DNA of 64,000 bases, taken from Aequorivita viscosa. Lineage in GTDB: Bacteria > Bacteroidota > Bacteroidia > Flavobacteriales > Flavobacteriaceae. The position numbers and the translations under genes are program-made. Below, piece after piece: positions 1-8,417 of this stretch. The stretch is taken from the NCBI RefSeq assembly GCF_900106795.1, contig NZ_FNNS01000009.1, positions 62,001-126,000 on the forward strand, in the 5' to 3' direction. Under the pieces are notes generated by a model. The model ran no database searches, was not told the origin of the DNA, and saw nothing but the letters and a program-made list of their open reading frames with translations. Each line of letters opens with the position of its first letter. Position 1 is the stretch's first letter.

Positions 1-201
1 ACAACTACCGACAATGCTACCGAACATATTCTCAACAGTTATATGGTTGCCAATTTGGGCGCCGAATATGCGCTTGGCAAACAAAAGAAATACAAACTCG
101 GAGTACAAGTTTTAAACCTTTGGGATGAAGCTTATGAAAGTGTTCAAAACCGACCTATGCCTGGAAGAAACTTTAATTTCTATATCAACTTAATTTTTTA
201 A
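1..201 (+). CDS. TonB-dependent outer-membrane receptor, C-terminal end (partial)
   Basis: Only the last 66 codons are in the window; the frame is open from base 1 and stops at 199-201. The protein end alternates hydrophobic and polar residues (YMVANLGAEYALG, KLGVQVLNLWDEAYE) and finishes in NFYINLIF with a terminal Phe, the usual signature of the last strands of a TonB-dependent receptor barrel. The phrase beginning VLNLWDEAYE and the NRPMPGR motif match the conserved closing segment of such receptors. It ends 3 nt before a BtuG-like lipoprotein gene, so the two are almost certainly co-transcribed. The pairing suggests a BtuB-type corrinoid receptor, but the substrate cannot be read from this fragment. 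Confidence 0.85.
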   Translation, partial: TTTDNATEHILNSYMVANLGAEYALGKQKKYKLGVQVLNLWDEAYESVQNRPMPGRNFNFYINLIF

Positions 202-204
202 TCT

Positions 205-1290
205 ATGAGAAATCCATTTTATAAAATTGGAAGCTTTTTGCTATTGCTTTCGTTCTTTGCAGTCTCTTGCACTAGCGATGATAGGGAAACTCCAAAAGAA
301 GAAACTCCGCTAAGTGGTGATTATGCACAAGGAATCTTCATCTTGAATGAAGGTGGATTTGGCTACTCAAATGCTTCGGTTTCCTTTTTAGATGCCGCCG
401 GACAGATTTACAACTCCATCTACTCAAATGTCAACAGCACCAATTTGGGCGATACCGCGCAGAGTATGGGGTTTGAGGGTGATAATGCGTACATAGTTGT
501 CAATAATTCGTCAACGATAGAAGTGGTAAACAGAAATAGCTTCCAACATATCGCTACGGTTTCAAATATGATTGTAAACCCGCGATACATCGTTTTTAAA
601 GGGAATAAAGGCTACATCAGCAATTGGGGGGATCCTAATAATGTAAACGATGATTATTTAGCCGTCCTGAACTTAGAAACCAATCTAGTGGAAGCCAAAA
701 TTTCAGTAGTTGAAGGCCCTGAAAAGCTATTAGTTTACAATGGAAAAATCTACGTTGCACATAAGGGCGGATACGGGTATGGAAACACTATTTCAGTAAT
801 AGACATGGCTTCACAAAGTCTGCTTGCTAGCATTCCGGTTGCCGATGTCCCTAACGGAATGGTTATTAAAAACGGCTTCCTTTACGTTATTTCTTCAGGA
901 AAACCATCGTATACACAGGATGAAACCTTGGCAAAACTCTTCAGAATAAATCTTGAAAACAATAATGTCGAAAATGTGCTAACCTTTCCTCAGGGGAAAC
1001 ATCCCGAACATTTAGAGTTAGATAATGAAGCGCTCTTTTACGTTATGGACAACAGTGTTTATACAATTAGCCTAAGCGACTTCCAACTCTCACAAAACCC
1101 ATTTTTCGAACCTACTTCAGATGGGGTAGAATTGCTTTATGGTTTTAAAGTAAACCAAGGCAATATATACATAGCAGATGCTAAAGATTATGTTTCAAAC
1201 GGTGAAGTTTTTATCTATAACCTCGCTGGCGACTTACAGGAAAAACACACAGTTCAAATCATTCCGAATTCATTCTATTTTAATAATTAA
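205..1290 (+). CDS. Surface lipoprotein, YncE/DUF5074-type beta-propeller (BtuG-like)
   Basis: 361 aa. The signal sequence ends in a lipobox with Cys22 (FFAVSC) followed by TSDDRE, close to the lipoprotein surface-export signal known in Flavobacterium, so the mature protein is probably on the cell surface. The rest is a repeat of short beta-blade units (for example FILNEGG, YISNWGDPNN, VAHKGGYGYGNTISVID, IYIADAKDYVS) as in seven-bladed YncE/DUF5074 propellers. In Bacteroides, proteins of this type next to a TonB receptor (BtuG) bind vitamin B12 with very high affinity and pass it to BtuB. It lies directly after a TonB receptor end and before a paralogue at 1314. The fold call is firm; the corrinoid ligand is inferred from family and position. 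Confidence 0.8.
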   Translation: MRNPFYKIGSFLLLLSFFAVSCTSDDRETPKEETPLSGDYAQGIFILNEGGFGYSNASVSFLDAAGQIYNSIYSNVNSTNLGDTAQSMGFEGDNAYIVVNNSSTIEVVNRNSFQHIATVSNMIVNPRYIVFKGNKGYISNWGDPNNVNDDYLAVLNLETNLVEAKISVVEGPEKLLVYNGKIYVAHKGGYGYGNTISVIDMASQSLLASIPVADVPNGMVIKNGFLYVISSGKPSYTQDETLAKLFRINLENNNVENVLTFPQGKHPEHLELDNEALFYVMDNSVYTISLSDFQLSQNPFFEPTSDGVELLYGFKVNQGNIYIADAKDYVSNGEVFIYNLAGDLQEKHTVQIIPNSFYFNN

Positions 1291-1313
1291 TAAATATTTA
1301 AAAATTGCTTACC

Positions 1314-2606
1314 ATGAAAAATCATTACACAAAAACAGTAGTAGTATTAGCTGCATTGCTCTTTACAACCTTTGGGTTTTCCCAGAGTTACACAGACGGA
1401 GTTTTTATTCTAAACGAAGGTTTAATAGGAACTGAAAATTCAGAAGTATCCTTTTTAGACACTGACGGCACGCTTGAAAACAATATTTTTTCCGCACAAA
1501 ATGGAGGAATGGCTTTAGGAGATACGGGTCAAGGAATGGGGCTTACCGAGGATTTCGCCTATGTAGTTTTAAATTACAGCAATGAGATAAAAGTAGTAAA
1601 CAGAACCACATTTGAGTTCGTCGCTACCATCACAGATCAAATTGAATTGCCTAGACATATCGCTTTTTTTGAGGGTAATGGTTACGTTACCAATTGGGGC
1701 GATCCAGGCAATACAGACGATGATTTTGTAGCCGTTATAGATCTTGCTACCAATACAGTAACGGGAACAATTCCCGTAGCCGAAGGCCCGGAGGTAATAC
1801 TAGAGAAAAACGGAAAACTCTTTGTGGCTCATAAAGGAGGTTACGGCTATGGCAATACAATTTCAGTGATTGATGCTATAACTGAAGAGATTACAAGTTT
1901 AGATGTTGCAGATGTTCCTTCAGCTATAAAGCTAGACGATTCTCATCTTTACGTTTTGTGTAGTGGGAAACAAGCTTGGACAGGCGATGAAACAGCAGGT
2001 GGCCTTTATGTTTTCGACTTATCCGACTTTCAAAATGTAACAGTGTATCCATTTGAAATCTCTGAACACCCTGAGTTTTTAGGCCTGGATGATACAGATC
2101 TTTATTATGTGCTTAATGCAGATATCTATAAAATGGAACTAGGGGCTAATGCGCTTCCTGTATCTCCTTTTATTGAAACTATTTCTAACGGGGTTCAAAT
2201 TCCGTATGGCTTCAACAAAATTGATGATAAATTATACCTCGCAGATGCTGTAGATTATGTGAGTGCAGGTAAAGTATATGTTTATGGAGAAGATGGAAGT
2301 TTTGAAGCTGATTATAGCGTGGGTCCACTTCCTAATAGTTTTCATAAATATCAAGAAGAAACGGTTTCAGTGGCTGATTTTGTACTTTCTGCAATTGCGT
2401 TGTATCCAAACCCAACCTCAGCAAACTTCTATTTAAATACTTCGGAAGCAGCCAAAATCAATATTTACGATTTAACGGGGAGATTGGTACAAACAGCGAA
2501 TTATAACAATGAAGCCGTTTCAGTAGACGGATTAAACGCAGGAGTCTATTTTGTGAATATTGAAATAGAAGGAAAAACAACTACTCAAAAACTAATAGTT
2601 GAATGA
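1314..2606 (+). CDS. Secreted BtuG-like beta-propeller with T9SS sorting domain
   Basis: 430 aa from ATG 1314; a TTG nine bases upstream is in frame, but the ATG gives a normal signal peptide ending GFSQS. The propeller part is plainly homologous to the preceding lipoprotein (shared FILNEG, TNWGDPGN, AEGPE, VAHKGGYGYGNTISVID, LADAVDYVS), so the pair arose by tandem duplication. It has no lipid Cys; instead residues from about 350 carry a type A T9SS sorting domain (LYPNPTSANFYLN, then INIYDLTGRLV, ending KLIVE). One copy is therefore lipid-anchored and the other exported by T9SS, and might be released or anchored through A-LPS. Its stop overlaps the next start (ATGA), indicating translational coupling. 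Corrinoid binding is inferred. Confidence 0.8.
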   Translation: MKNHYTKTVVVLAALLFTTFGFSQSYTDGVFILNEGLIGTENSEVSFLDTDGTLENNIFSAQNGGMALGDTGQGMGLTEDFAYVVLNYSNEIKVVNRTTFEFVATITDQIELPRHIAFFEGNGYVTNWGDPGNTDDDFVAVIDLATNTVTGTIPVAEGPEVILEKNGKLFVAHKGGYGYGNTISVIDAITEEITSLDVADVPSAIKLDDSHLYVLCSGKQAWTGDETAGGLYVFDLSDFQNVTVYPFEISEHPEFLGLDDTDLYYVLNADIYKMELGANALPVSPFIETISNGVQIPYGFNKIDDKLYLADAVDYVSAGKVYVYGEDGSFEADYSVGPLPNSFHKYQEETVSVADFVLSAIALYPNPTSANFYLNTSEAAKINIYDLTGRLVQTANYNNEAVSVDGLNAGVYFVNIEIEGKTTTQKLIVE

Positions 2607-3577
2607 GAAAATTAGCTTTTCTATTCACCATACTAAGTCTGACCCTTCACGCCCAAAGCTATCCTCCAGCTGCGGGCCAGATGGGGTCAACAGCAATTCC
2701 GGCGGATAGTCCGCTATTTGTGGCATGGGCCACAGGAGTATCGGTTACGCGTGGTCTAATAGATATTTCCAATCCAGAACTGCAGCATAATGGCAGTAAT
2801 TATGCTACTTATGGGCAACCCGAAGATGCCTTGGGACCACCAACAAATCAGGTGGTAAGTTTGGGAGATGCAGGTGTGGCAATCCTCACTTTTGATAAAC
2901 CCATAACCGATGGCCCTGGGTTTGATTTCGCGGTATTTGAAAACGGCTTTGACGATAACTTTTTAGAATTAGCATTTGTAGAAGTTAGCTCCAATGGGGT
3001 GGATTACTTCAAATTTCCATCCCATAGTCAAACCCAAACCAATGTTCAGGTAGGAGGATTTGATCCACTGGATCCAACCTATTTAAACAACCTTGCAGGA
3101 AAATACCGTGCGTTTTATGGAACTCCCTTTAACCTTTCAGAATTAGAGGATAACCCAAATTTGGATAAGAACAGAGTCACTCATATTAAAATCATCGATG
3201 TCGTTGGAAGCATAGATCCACTTTATGCGCGTTATGATAGCTTTGGTAACGTTATAAACGACCCATTTACCACACCTTTTTATTCCAGTGGTTTTGATTT
3301 GGATGGGGTAGGAGTAATTAACGAGCTGGTTTTAGGTATTGATACTGACGAAGCAATTTCTGTGTCTATCTATCCAAATCCGACTACAAAGTATCTTTAT
3401 ATCAACACAAAGCAGGTAGTGCAAGCAACAATCTATGACATGAAGGGTAGCATTATTTTATCTGAAAAGAACAACGGCCAACAAGGTCTAAATGTTTCCA
3501 CACTTCAAAATGGAGTATATGTTTTACGTGTTGGTTTCGAGGGGAAAACGAAACTATTTAGATTTATAAAGGAGTAA
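2603..3577 (+). CDS. T9SS-secreted protein of a putative corrinoid-uptake locus
   Basis: 324 aa. Signal peptide to about residue 17 (LTLHAQS), a beta-rich core with the marked motif DFAVFENGFDDN around residue 110 and VEVSSNGVDYFKFPS after it, and a T9SS sorting tail from about residue 250 (ISVSIYPNPTTKYLYIN, IYDMKGSIIL, ending KLFRFIKE). The FENGF core belongs to a family of extracellular proteins commonly found next to BtuB-like receptors; I recognise the pattern but know no proven activity for this exact family. Its start overlaps the stop of the propeller gene by 4 nt. By position it may be a further corrinoid-binding surface protein, a role comparable to BtuH in Bacteroides, but homology to BtuH is not claimed. 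Confidence 0.7.
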   Translation: MRKLAFLFTILSLTLHAQSYPPAAGQMGSTAIPADSPLFVAWATGVSVTRGLIDISNPELQHNGSNYATYGQPEDALGPPTNQVVSLGDAGVAILTFDKPITDGPGFDFAVFENGFDDNFLELAFVEVSSNGVDYFKFPSHSQTQTNVQVGGFDPLDPTYLNNLAGKYRAFYGTPFNLSELEDNPNLDKNRVTHIKIIDVVGSIDPLYARYDSFGNVINDPFTTPFYSSGFDLDGVGVINELVLGIDTDEAISVSIYPNPTTKYLYINTKQVVQATIYDMKGSIILSEKNNGQQGLNVSTLQNGVYVLRVGFEGKTKLFRFIKE

Positions 3578-3578
3578 A

Positions 3579-4013
3579 ATGGATGCTAATGAAGAATTTC
3601 ATTTGCTTTTAAATCAAACAATTAAAATGAATATAGAAGAACGAATAGAAAAGTCGGAATCGCGAATTTTTAAGGCAGTATTCCCCAACACTACAAATCA
3701 TTATGATACTCTTTTTGGAGGCACCGCTATGCAGCTGATGGACGAAGCGGCATTTATTACTGCTACTCGATTTAGCAGGCAGCGGATGGTAACAGTGTCT
3801 TCGGATCGTATTGATTTCACAAAGCCTATTCCCGCTGGCACTATTGTGGAATTAGTAGGTAAAGTCTCCTATTTAGGTACGACGAGCCTAAAGGTTAAAG
3901 TAGATATATACATAGAGGAAATGTACACATACAGCAGAGAAAAAGCTGTTAGTTGTGTTTTTACTTTTGTGGCAATAGGCGAAAATAAAAACCCTGTTAA
4001 GGTTTTAAAATAA
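3579..4013 (+). CDS. Acyl-CoA thioesterase, YciA-like hotdog fold
   Basis: 144 aa from ATG 3579; an internal ATG at 3627 (MNIEERIEKSES) gives 128 aa and may be the real start, since the first 16 residues look non-conserved. The core HYDTLFGGTAMQLMDEAAF is the hotdog-fold acyl-CoA thioesterase signature, with the catalytic acidic residue in MDEAA, and VTVSSDRIDFTKPI forms the second conserved strand. Such cytoplasmic enzymes hydrolyse acyl-CoAs to free acid and CoA. The chain is about the usual length. It follows the T9SS gene by one base and may be read through from it, although its function is unrelated to the preceding genes. Confidence 0.85.
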   Translation: MDANEEFHLLLNQTIKMNIEERIEKSESRIFKAVFPNTTNHYDTLFGGTAMQLMDEAAFITATRFSRQRMVTVSSDRIDFTKPIPAGTIVELVGKVSYLGTTSLKVKVDIYIEEMYTYSREKAVSCVFTFVAIGENKNPVKVLK

Positions 4014-4171
4014 GCGACTCGATGTAGAAAAAAGCGATAGCCAATATTTAAAATTCTTAACGCCTTACACTAAAAAAGTATTTATTCATCACTTATTGAC
4101 GTATGATGCTAGAGTCTTTCTCGTTAAGAGGTGTAATTTGAGTTTTTAAATAAAAATGGTGACTAAAAAAG

Positions 4172-4215
4172 GAAAAACCTCAACCATTTAATTAACTTAT
4201 GGTTGAGGTTTTTTT
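4172..4215. terminator. Bidirectional terminator between thioesterase gene and ssrA
   Basis: A 14-bp perfect stem: AAAACCTCAACCAT pairs with ATGGTTGAGGTTTT across an AT loop, with A-rich sequence on the left and T-rich on the right, so it can end transcription from both sides. It lies immediately after the tmRNA 3' end (minus strand) and downstream of the thioesterase gene (plus strand). Confidence 0.9.
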
Positions 4216-4216
4216 G

Positions 4217-4612
4217 TGGAGCCGGGGAGATTCGAACTCCCGTCCAAACAAGCAATTATAATGCTTTCTACATGCTTAGTTTTCATTTAGGTTTTCGTGA
4301 GATTGCCGGTCGAAAACTACCAACGCACTCCTTATCTTCGCTTGAGCTTCACAAGTGCATCAAAGCCCTACACTTGCTAGGTTTACTATTACGAAGCCAC
4401 TAAATCAACCGCCGCAAACCAAGGCCGTTGAGTGACTTCCTGCTTACCCACCTTGTGGGCCGAGGCACATCCTACTATGATTCGGATTATGCAGCTAGGG
4501 CGTAGTTGTTCTCGCCGTTTAAAAAGTGTGAAATATGATATTAACGAGCTATATCCCAGCGCTCGGCATGCTTACAATACAATTAGACTCGCTGTCAAAA
4601 CCAGTCGGCCCC
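4217..4612 (-). ncRNA. ssrA: tmRNA (transfer-messenger RNA)
   Basis: About 396 nt, one-piece tmRNA. The 5' end GGGGCCGACTGG and the 3' end CGGCTCCA form a seven-pair acceptor stem with the G-U pair at position 3 that alanyl-tRNA synthetase recognises; the T-arm reads GGGAGTTCGAATCTCCC and CCA is encoded. The tag frame lies at 4487-4516 (minus) and reads GENNYALAA followed by TAA, the form found in Flavobacteria. Working with SmpB, the RNA rescues stalled ribosomes and marks the unfinished protein for proteolysis. Open frames that seem to cross this region are artefacts. Confidence 0.97.
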
Positions 4613-4618
4613 ATTAAA

Positions 4619-4652
4619 TCAGTAATCAGTGTTCAGTAACCAGTATTGGGTG
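4619..4652. repeat. CAGT-rich tract upstream of ssrA
   Basis: Four imperfect copies of a CAGT-containing unit spaced about 8 nt apart (CAGTAATCAGTGTTCAGTA and then ACCAGTATTGGG). A very similar tract is found between nqrD and nqrE, and a looser one upstream of pruA. It lies between the tmRNA 5' end and its probable promoter, so it would be in the precursor leader. Confidence 0.5.
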
Positions 4653-4696
4653 AAAATTTAACCTGAAACTTCGAACCAGAAACCTGAATCCGATGG

Positions 4697-4704
4697 CAAA
4701 GATA
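4697..4704 (-). promoter_or_regulatory. Probable -7 promoter element for ssrA
   Basis: On the minus strand the sequence reads TATCTTTG, a perfect match to the Bacteroidota -7 consensus TAnnTTTG, 85 nt before the mature tmRNA end. No clear TTTG -33 box was found at the expected distance, so the call is moderate. A similar TATCTTTA on the plus strand at 4717-4724 could serve the divergent gene. Confidence 0.5.
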
Positions 4705-4755
4705 CATGAAAAACCCTATCTTTACCTGCTCATATTTACTCAAAAAACATACCAA

Positions 4756-5976
4756 ATGTCAATAACCTTTGCCCTCATCAAAGAAAGAAAGAATCCGCCA
4801 GATCGTCGTGTAGTATTTTCACCTAAAAAATGCCAAGAAGTCATTAAGCAATTTTCTGGAGCAAGGATAATTGTTGAAGCTTCTGATATTCGTATCTTTT
4901 CTGACGATGATTATCGAAAGGCTGGATTTGAGGTAATGGAAGATGTGTCTGAAGCTGATGTAATGTTGGGAGTGAAGGAGGTTTCTAAAGAGGCGCTTAT
5001 TCCGAATAAAAAATATTTTTTCTTTAGCCATACCATAAAAAAACAGCCTTATAATCGAGGTCTTTTACAAATGGTGCTTGAGAAAAACATACAGTTGTTT
5101 GACCATGAAACAATTGTAAACGAATGGAATCGTCGATTGATTGGATTCGGTTATTATGCTGGATTAGTAGGCGCTTATAACGGTTTTCGTGCATTAGGCC
5201 TTCGTGATAATATTTTTGAATTACCAAAAGTTGAAAATCTTCCCGACCTTACTTCAGTAAAAGCTGAATTGGATAAAATTTCACTTCCACCAATGAAAAT
5301 TGTGCTTTCAGGTTCAGGAAAAGTGACTAAAGGCGCAAAAGAAATCTTAGATCATTTAAAAATACGGGAAATTACAACTACAGAATATCTCTCTCAAGAT
5401 TATTTTAATGAAGCTGTATATTGTGTGATCCGTGTGGCTGACTACAATAAAAGAAAAGATGGAGGGGAGTTTGACAAACCAGAATTTTATAGTAACCCAT
5501 CCGAGTATGAAGGTGATTTCATGAAATTTGCTAAGACTAGCGATGTTTTTGTTTCAGGTCATTTTTATGGTGAAGGAGCTCCATTTCTATTTACTCGTGA
5601 GGATGCTAAACACCCTGATTTCCGAATAAATTTGGTTTCTGATATTTCCTGTGATATCGATGGCCCCGTAGCTTGTACCATTCGAGCTTCCACCATTGCG
5701 AATCCATTTTACGGTTACAATCCCCAAGATGAAAGTGAAGTGGTTTTTGATGCTCCCGGAGCAATTACCGTTATGGCGGTTGATAATTTACCTTGTGAAT
5801 TGCCCAAAGATGCCAGTCAAGGCTTTGGCGATATGTTTTTAGAAAACGTTATTCCTGCATTTTTTGATGGTGATAAGGAAGGAATTTTACGACGCGCGCA
5901 GATTACTACCGAAGAAGGGATGTTAACCCCTAAATATGCCTATCTACGCGATTATGTTGAAGCTGTTTTAAAATAG
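4756..5976 (+). CDS. LYS1/alanine dehydrogenase-like NAD(P)-dependent oxidoreductase
   Basis: 406 aa from ATG 4756 (MSITFALIKERKNPPDRR); longer in-frame starts add a hydrophilic stretch that does not fit the family. The N-terminal AlaDH/PNT domain opens with the typical KERKNPPDRRV, followed by DVMLGVKEV, YFFFSHT and GFGYYAGLVGAYNG; the LGVKEV, FFFSHT and FGYYAG blocks are closer to eukaryotic lysine-forming saccharopine dehydrogenase (LYS1) than to classical alanine dehydrogenase. The second half contains a Rossmann strand with IVLSGSGKVTKGA and the motif ISCDIDGPVACT. The substrate is uncertain; annotation as alanine dehydrogenase is common for such Bacteroidota proteins. It is divergent from ssrA and appears to be a single gene. 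Confidence 0.75.
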   Translation: MSITFALIKERKNPPDRRVVFSPKKCQEVIKQFSGARIIVEASDIRIFSDDDYRKAGFEVMEDVSEADVMLGVKEVSKEALIPNKKYFFFSHTIKKQPYNRGLLQMVLEKNIQLFDHETIVNEWNRRLIGFGYYAGLVGAYNGFRALGLRDNIFELPKVENLPDLTSVKAELDKISLPPMKIVLSGSGKVTKGAKEILDHLKIREITTTEYLSQDYFNEAVYCVIRVADYNKRKDGGEFDKPEFYSNPSEYEGDFMKFAKTSDVFVSGHFYGEGAPFLFTREDAKHPDFRINLVSDISCDIDGPVACTIRASTIANPFYGYNPQDESEVVFDAPGAITVMAVDNLPCELPKDASQGFGDMFLENVIPAFFDGDKEGILRRAQITTEEGMLTPKYAYLRDYVEAVLK

Positions 5977-6060
5977 GAATTTAGACTTAATCAAATTTTC
6001 GATTGGTTGATGGTGCTATCATTTCAAAGAAAATGAGTAATTTTTCATCGTCAACTAATC

Positions 6061-6621
6061 CTACTTTTTGTTCAAAAGGAACCATTGGATTGCAAGAATT
6101 GTCTTTGCGTCGCGCAATGTATCTATATTGTTTGCTAATTCTGAAATTGAAATTTTGACTGTTTCAATATCTTCGTTTTCAGACTCATTTCCGCCGCCTT
6201 TTTCAGTTTTATCCATTTCGGAAACTTCTTTGTAAAACAGAAATACCCGTTCGGTAGCACCACCTGGAGATACATAAAACGTGCTGATATGCTCTGGGTT
6301 GACAATACTGTATCCTAATTCTTCCTTAACTTCTTTTATAACACATTGTTGCGGACTTTCATTTTCTTCTATAGTGCCTGCAGGAATCTCCAATAACCAA
6401 CCTACGTTATGTTTGCAAGTTGGATAACGAAACTGATTGGTTAGTAGCAGACTATTGGTCTCTTTTTCTAAAAGTAAAATGGCTGCCGAGTCTCCTCTTT
6501 CAAATGCCAAACGCTTGGTGGTTATTTCGTCTCCATTAAACGTTTCGTATGCTACTTGTGCTTTTACGACCTTATAATGATCGTTAAATACAGTTTTTTC
6601 GTCTCTGACAACATACTTCAT
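6061..6621 (-). CDS. Nudix hydrolase, ADP-ribose pyrophosphatase-like
   Basis: 186 aa. The Nudix box runs GTIEENE, seven residues, then KEVKEELGY; it fits the consensus except that Lys replaces the usual Arg of REUxEE, a conservative change. Upstream lies LLLTNQFRYPT and downstream YVSPGGATERVFLFY, the features that distinguish NudF/NudK enzymes acting on ADP-ribose or GDP-sugars from other Nudix groups. Residues around 138-150 form an unusual Glu/Gly/Asn-rich insertion (KGGGNESENEDIE). Cytoplasmic; it would clear toxic nucleoside diphosphate compounds. It is a single gene, separated from the Omp28 gene upstream by a terminator. Confidence 0.85.
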   Translation of the reverse strand: MKYVVRDEKTVFNDHYKVVKAQVAYETFNGDEITTKRLAFERGDSAAILLLEKETNSLLLTNQFRYPTCKHNVGWLLEIPAGTIEENESPQQCVIKEVKEELGYSIVNPEHISTFYVSPGGATERVFLFYKEVSEMDKTEKGGGNESENEDIETVKISISELANNIDTLRDAKTILAIQWFLLNKK

Positions 6622-6683
6622 AAAAGGTGTTTTTAGAATGTAATAGTATTTATTGAAAGTAGCGCTTTTTTGGTATAAAACAT

Positions 6684-6708
6684 AAAAAAACCCCGAAAAA
6701 ATCCGGGG
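6684..6708 (-). terminator. Rho-independent terminator of the Omp28-like gene
   Basis: On the minus strand CCCCG, an eight-base loop GATTTTTT and CGGGG are followed by seven Ts. It sits about 30 nt past the stop of the gene at 6738. Confidence 0.85.
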
Positions 6709-6737
6709 CTCTTCTCAATTATGAAAAAACTGCTTGA

Positions 6738-8417
6738 TTAATTTGTAACAATGAATTTTTTGGTAGTTGAATTACCTTCTTTAGATATTTTCACAAAGTA
6801 AGCTCCAGCGTTAAGACCAGATACATTAAGTTGCTCATTTAAAGAAATATTGTTTTTAGAAAGAATCATTCTTCCAAGCATATCATATACTTCGATATTC
6901 GCTGTTTCAGCATTCGATATGTTAAGCGTTTCTTTTGTAGGGTTTGGATAAATGTTGATGCCTTCAAGTGCAGATTGATTTACACTTAATACACCGTCGC
7001 TAGAAAACTCTGACGATTTTTCAGAACCCCAGTTTCCAACAACGCGGAATAATTGATTTCCATCTGTATCTGTTACAGTTACTCTATTTCCACCATCTCC
7101 AAACGAATCTGTTGCTGTGAATGTATAGCAGTCTGCTGCAATGTCAAAACGAAGGTTTATTGTGGCGTTATTGCCATACCCTGTGCCGCTTTGTACAACA
7201 TTTCCAGCTGAGTCTTTAAGCTCCCAGCTAAGTTCATCACCCCAGTTGTCGGTTATAATGTCTACATAAATAGTTCCTGTTCCTTCTGGTGCTTGATCAA
7301 ACGTTAGGTCGTAAGTGTTGTTTGAAGTGTCTTCATCATTTGGAATTGAAAAAGTGACAGTGTTTGTGGCTTGTGCAGTAAAAGTTGTTTCTGGTAGCTG
7401 AATGTCTTCTTCCCACAACGCAGGGATACTTCCTGTCCAATTGTAAGTGTGCGGCTCTCCGTTAATTTCATAAGAAATCTCCAATGAAGTTATAGTGTTT
7501 TGTCCGTTGTTTTTAATTTTAACAACAGGTGCAATGGTTTCAGAGCAAGTAGGGCCAATAGGCATAACTGATTTAATGCTAGCGTCATCTGCAATAGTTA
7601 CACCAGTAAAATACGGTTGTGTTGAACTACCTGTTGGAATTTCTTGTTGAGTCTCAGTAATAAAGGCAGCTACTTCCATATCTTCCATTACTGTTGCAAT
7701 GTTATTATAGTCTTCAGGAATTGTAAAAGTATACGTTCTGTCTACAAAAGTGCCTTCAGTTGTAGTGGTTATTTCTTCACCCCATTGCCCTGTAATCATA
7801 TCTACCAACCGGTGCATGTGGTTATAGTTGTTTCCAGCACCTCCACCTGTTTGTGGACCTTTGGTGTTGTTTTGAAGAAGCGCAACATTTAGCATATTAG
7901 TGCTTTGTGGGCTGTCTCCTGTGTAGTAAGCTTCTACGTGTACAACCAATTCTCTGGTTTGAATATCAAGAAAAGCTTCAACGCCTACATTCACATAAGA
8001 TGCAACTGCCAAGATTTCGTCGGCCGAAATTTCCCAACTACCACGGCCCATTGCTGTACCGCCATTAGTCATTCCTCTGTTCGGGAAAACGTGTCTGTTA
8101 ACTTGACCTGCAGGATATCCAGCAAGACCAGATTGGGCAGCGATAGCACTTCCATAAGGTGTTCTGTAATCAGGATCTGAACCACTTGGAGCGGCATAAC
8201 CACCTGTATGAATATTTATCAACGTAACTCTTTCTGGGTTTGCTTCTTTAATAGATTGTGCAATAGCATGTCCTTGCGGGCAGTATACGCAGTAAATTCC
8301 AGTAAACTCTTCTAGAACAACGTTTTTGTTTTGTGGTGTTGTCGGGACGATAGTTTGTCCATACGAAGCAAAGGCAATTAATCCAGATGCCAAGCCAAGG
8401 GATAATTTTTTAAACAT
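6738..8417 (-). CDS. Omp28-like secreted protein with CxxC thioredoxin motif and T9SS sorting domain
   Basis: 559 aa from ATG 8417 (MFKKLSLGLASG, signal peptide ending ASYGQ); a longer frame exists but lacks a signal sequence at its start. The first 200 residues follow the Omp28 pattern: VVLEEFTGIYC, then Cys43-x-x-Cys46 and PQGHAIAQ, with a Pro-containing loop YPAGQVNRH, i.e. a thioredoxin-like domain. The middle is beta-rich and resembles extracellular CARDB-like and binding modules (ADCYTFTATDSFGDGG near residue 450). The tail is a T9SS type A domain (INIYPNPTKETLNIS, IEVYDMLGRMIL, ending KFIVTN). It probably acts at the cell surface; redox activity is possible but unproven. It is divergent from the small T9SS gene at 8761. 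Confidence 0.85.
   Translation of the reverse strand: MFKKLSLGLASGLIAFASYGQTIVPTTPQNKNVVLEEFTGIYCVYCPQGHAIAQSIKEANPERVTLINIHTGGYAAPSGSDPDYRTPYGSAIAAQSGLAGYPAGQVNRHVFPNRGMTNGGTAMGRGSWEISADEILAVASYVNVGVEAFLDIQTRELVVHVEAYYTGDSPQSTNMLNVALLQNNTKGPQTGGGAGNNYNHMHRLVDMITGQWGEEITTTTEGTFVDRTYTFTIPEDYNNIATVMEDMEVAAFITETQQEIPTGSSTQPYFTGVTIADDASIKSVMPIGPTCSETIAPVVKIKNNGQNTITSLEISYEINGEPHTYNWTGSIPALWEEDIQLPETTFTAQATNTVTFSIPNDEDTSNNTYDLTFDQAPEGTGTIYVDIITDNWGDELSWELKDSAGNVVQSGTGYGNNATINLRFDIAADCYTFTATDSFGDGGNRVTVTDTDGNQLFRVVGNWGSEKSSEFSSDGVLSVNQSALEGINIYPNPTKETLNISNAETANIEVYDMLGRMILSKNNISLNEQLNVSGLNAGAYFVKISKEGNSTTKKFIVTN

Noticed and set aside
4203-4617. Two open frames (4203-4403 and 4432-4617, plus strand)
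   Set aside because: They run antisense through the tmRNA gene, whose stem, T-arm and tag explain the sequence.
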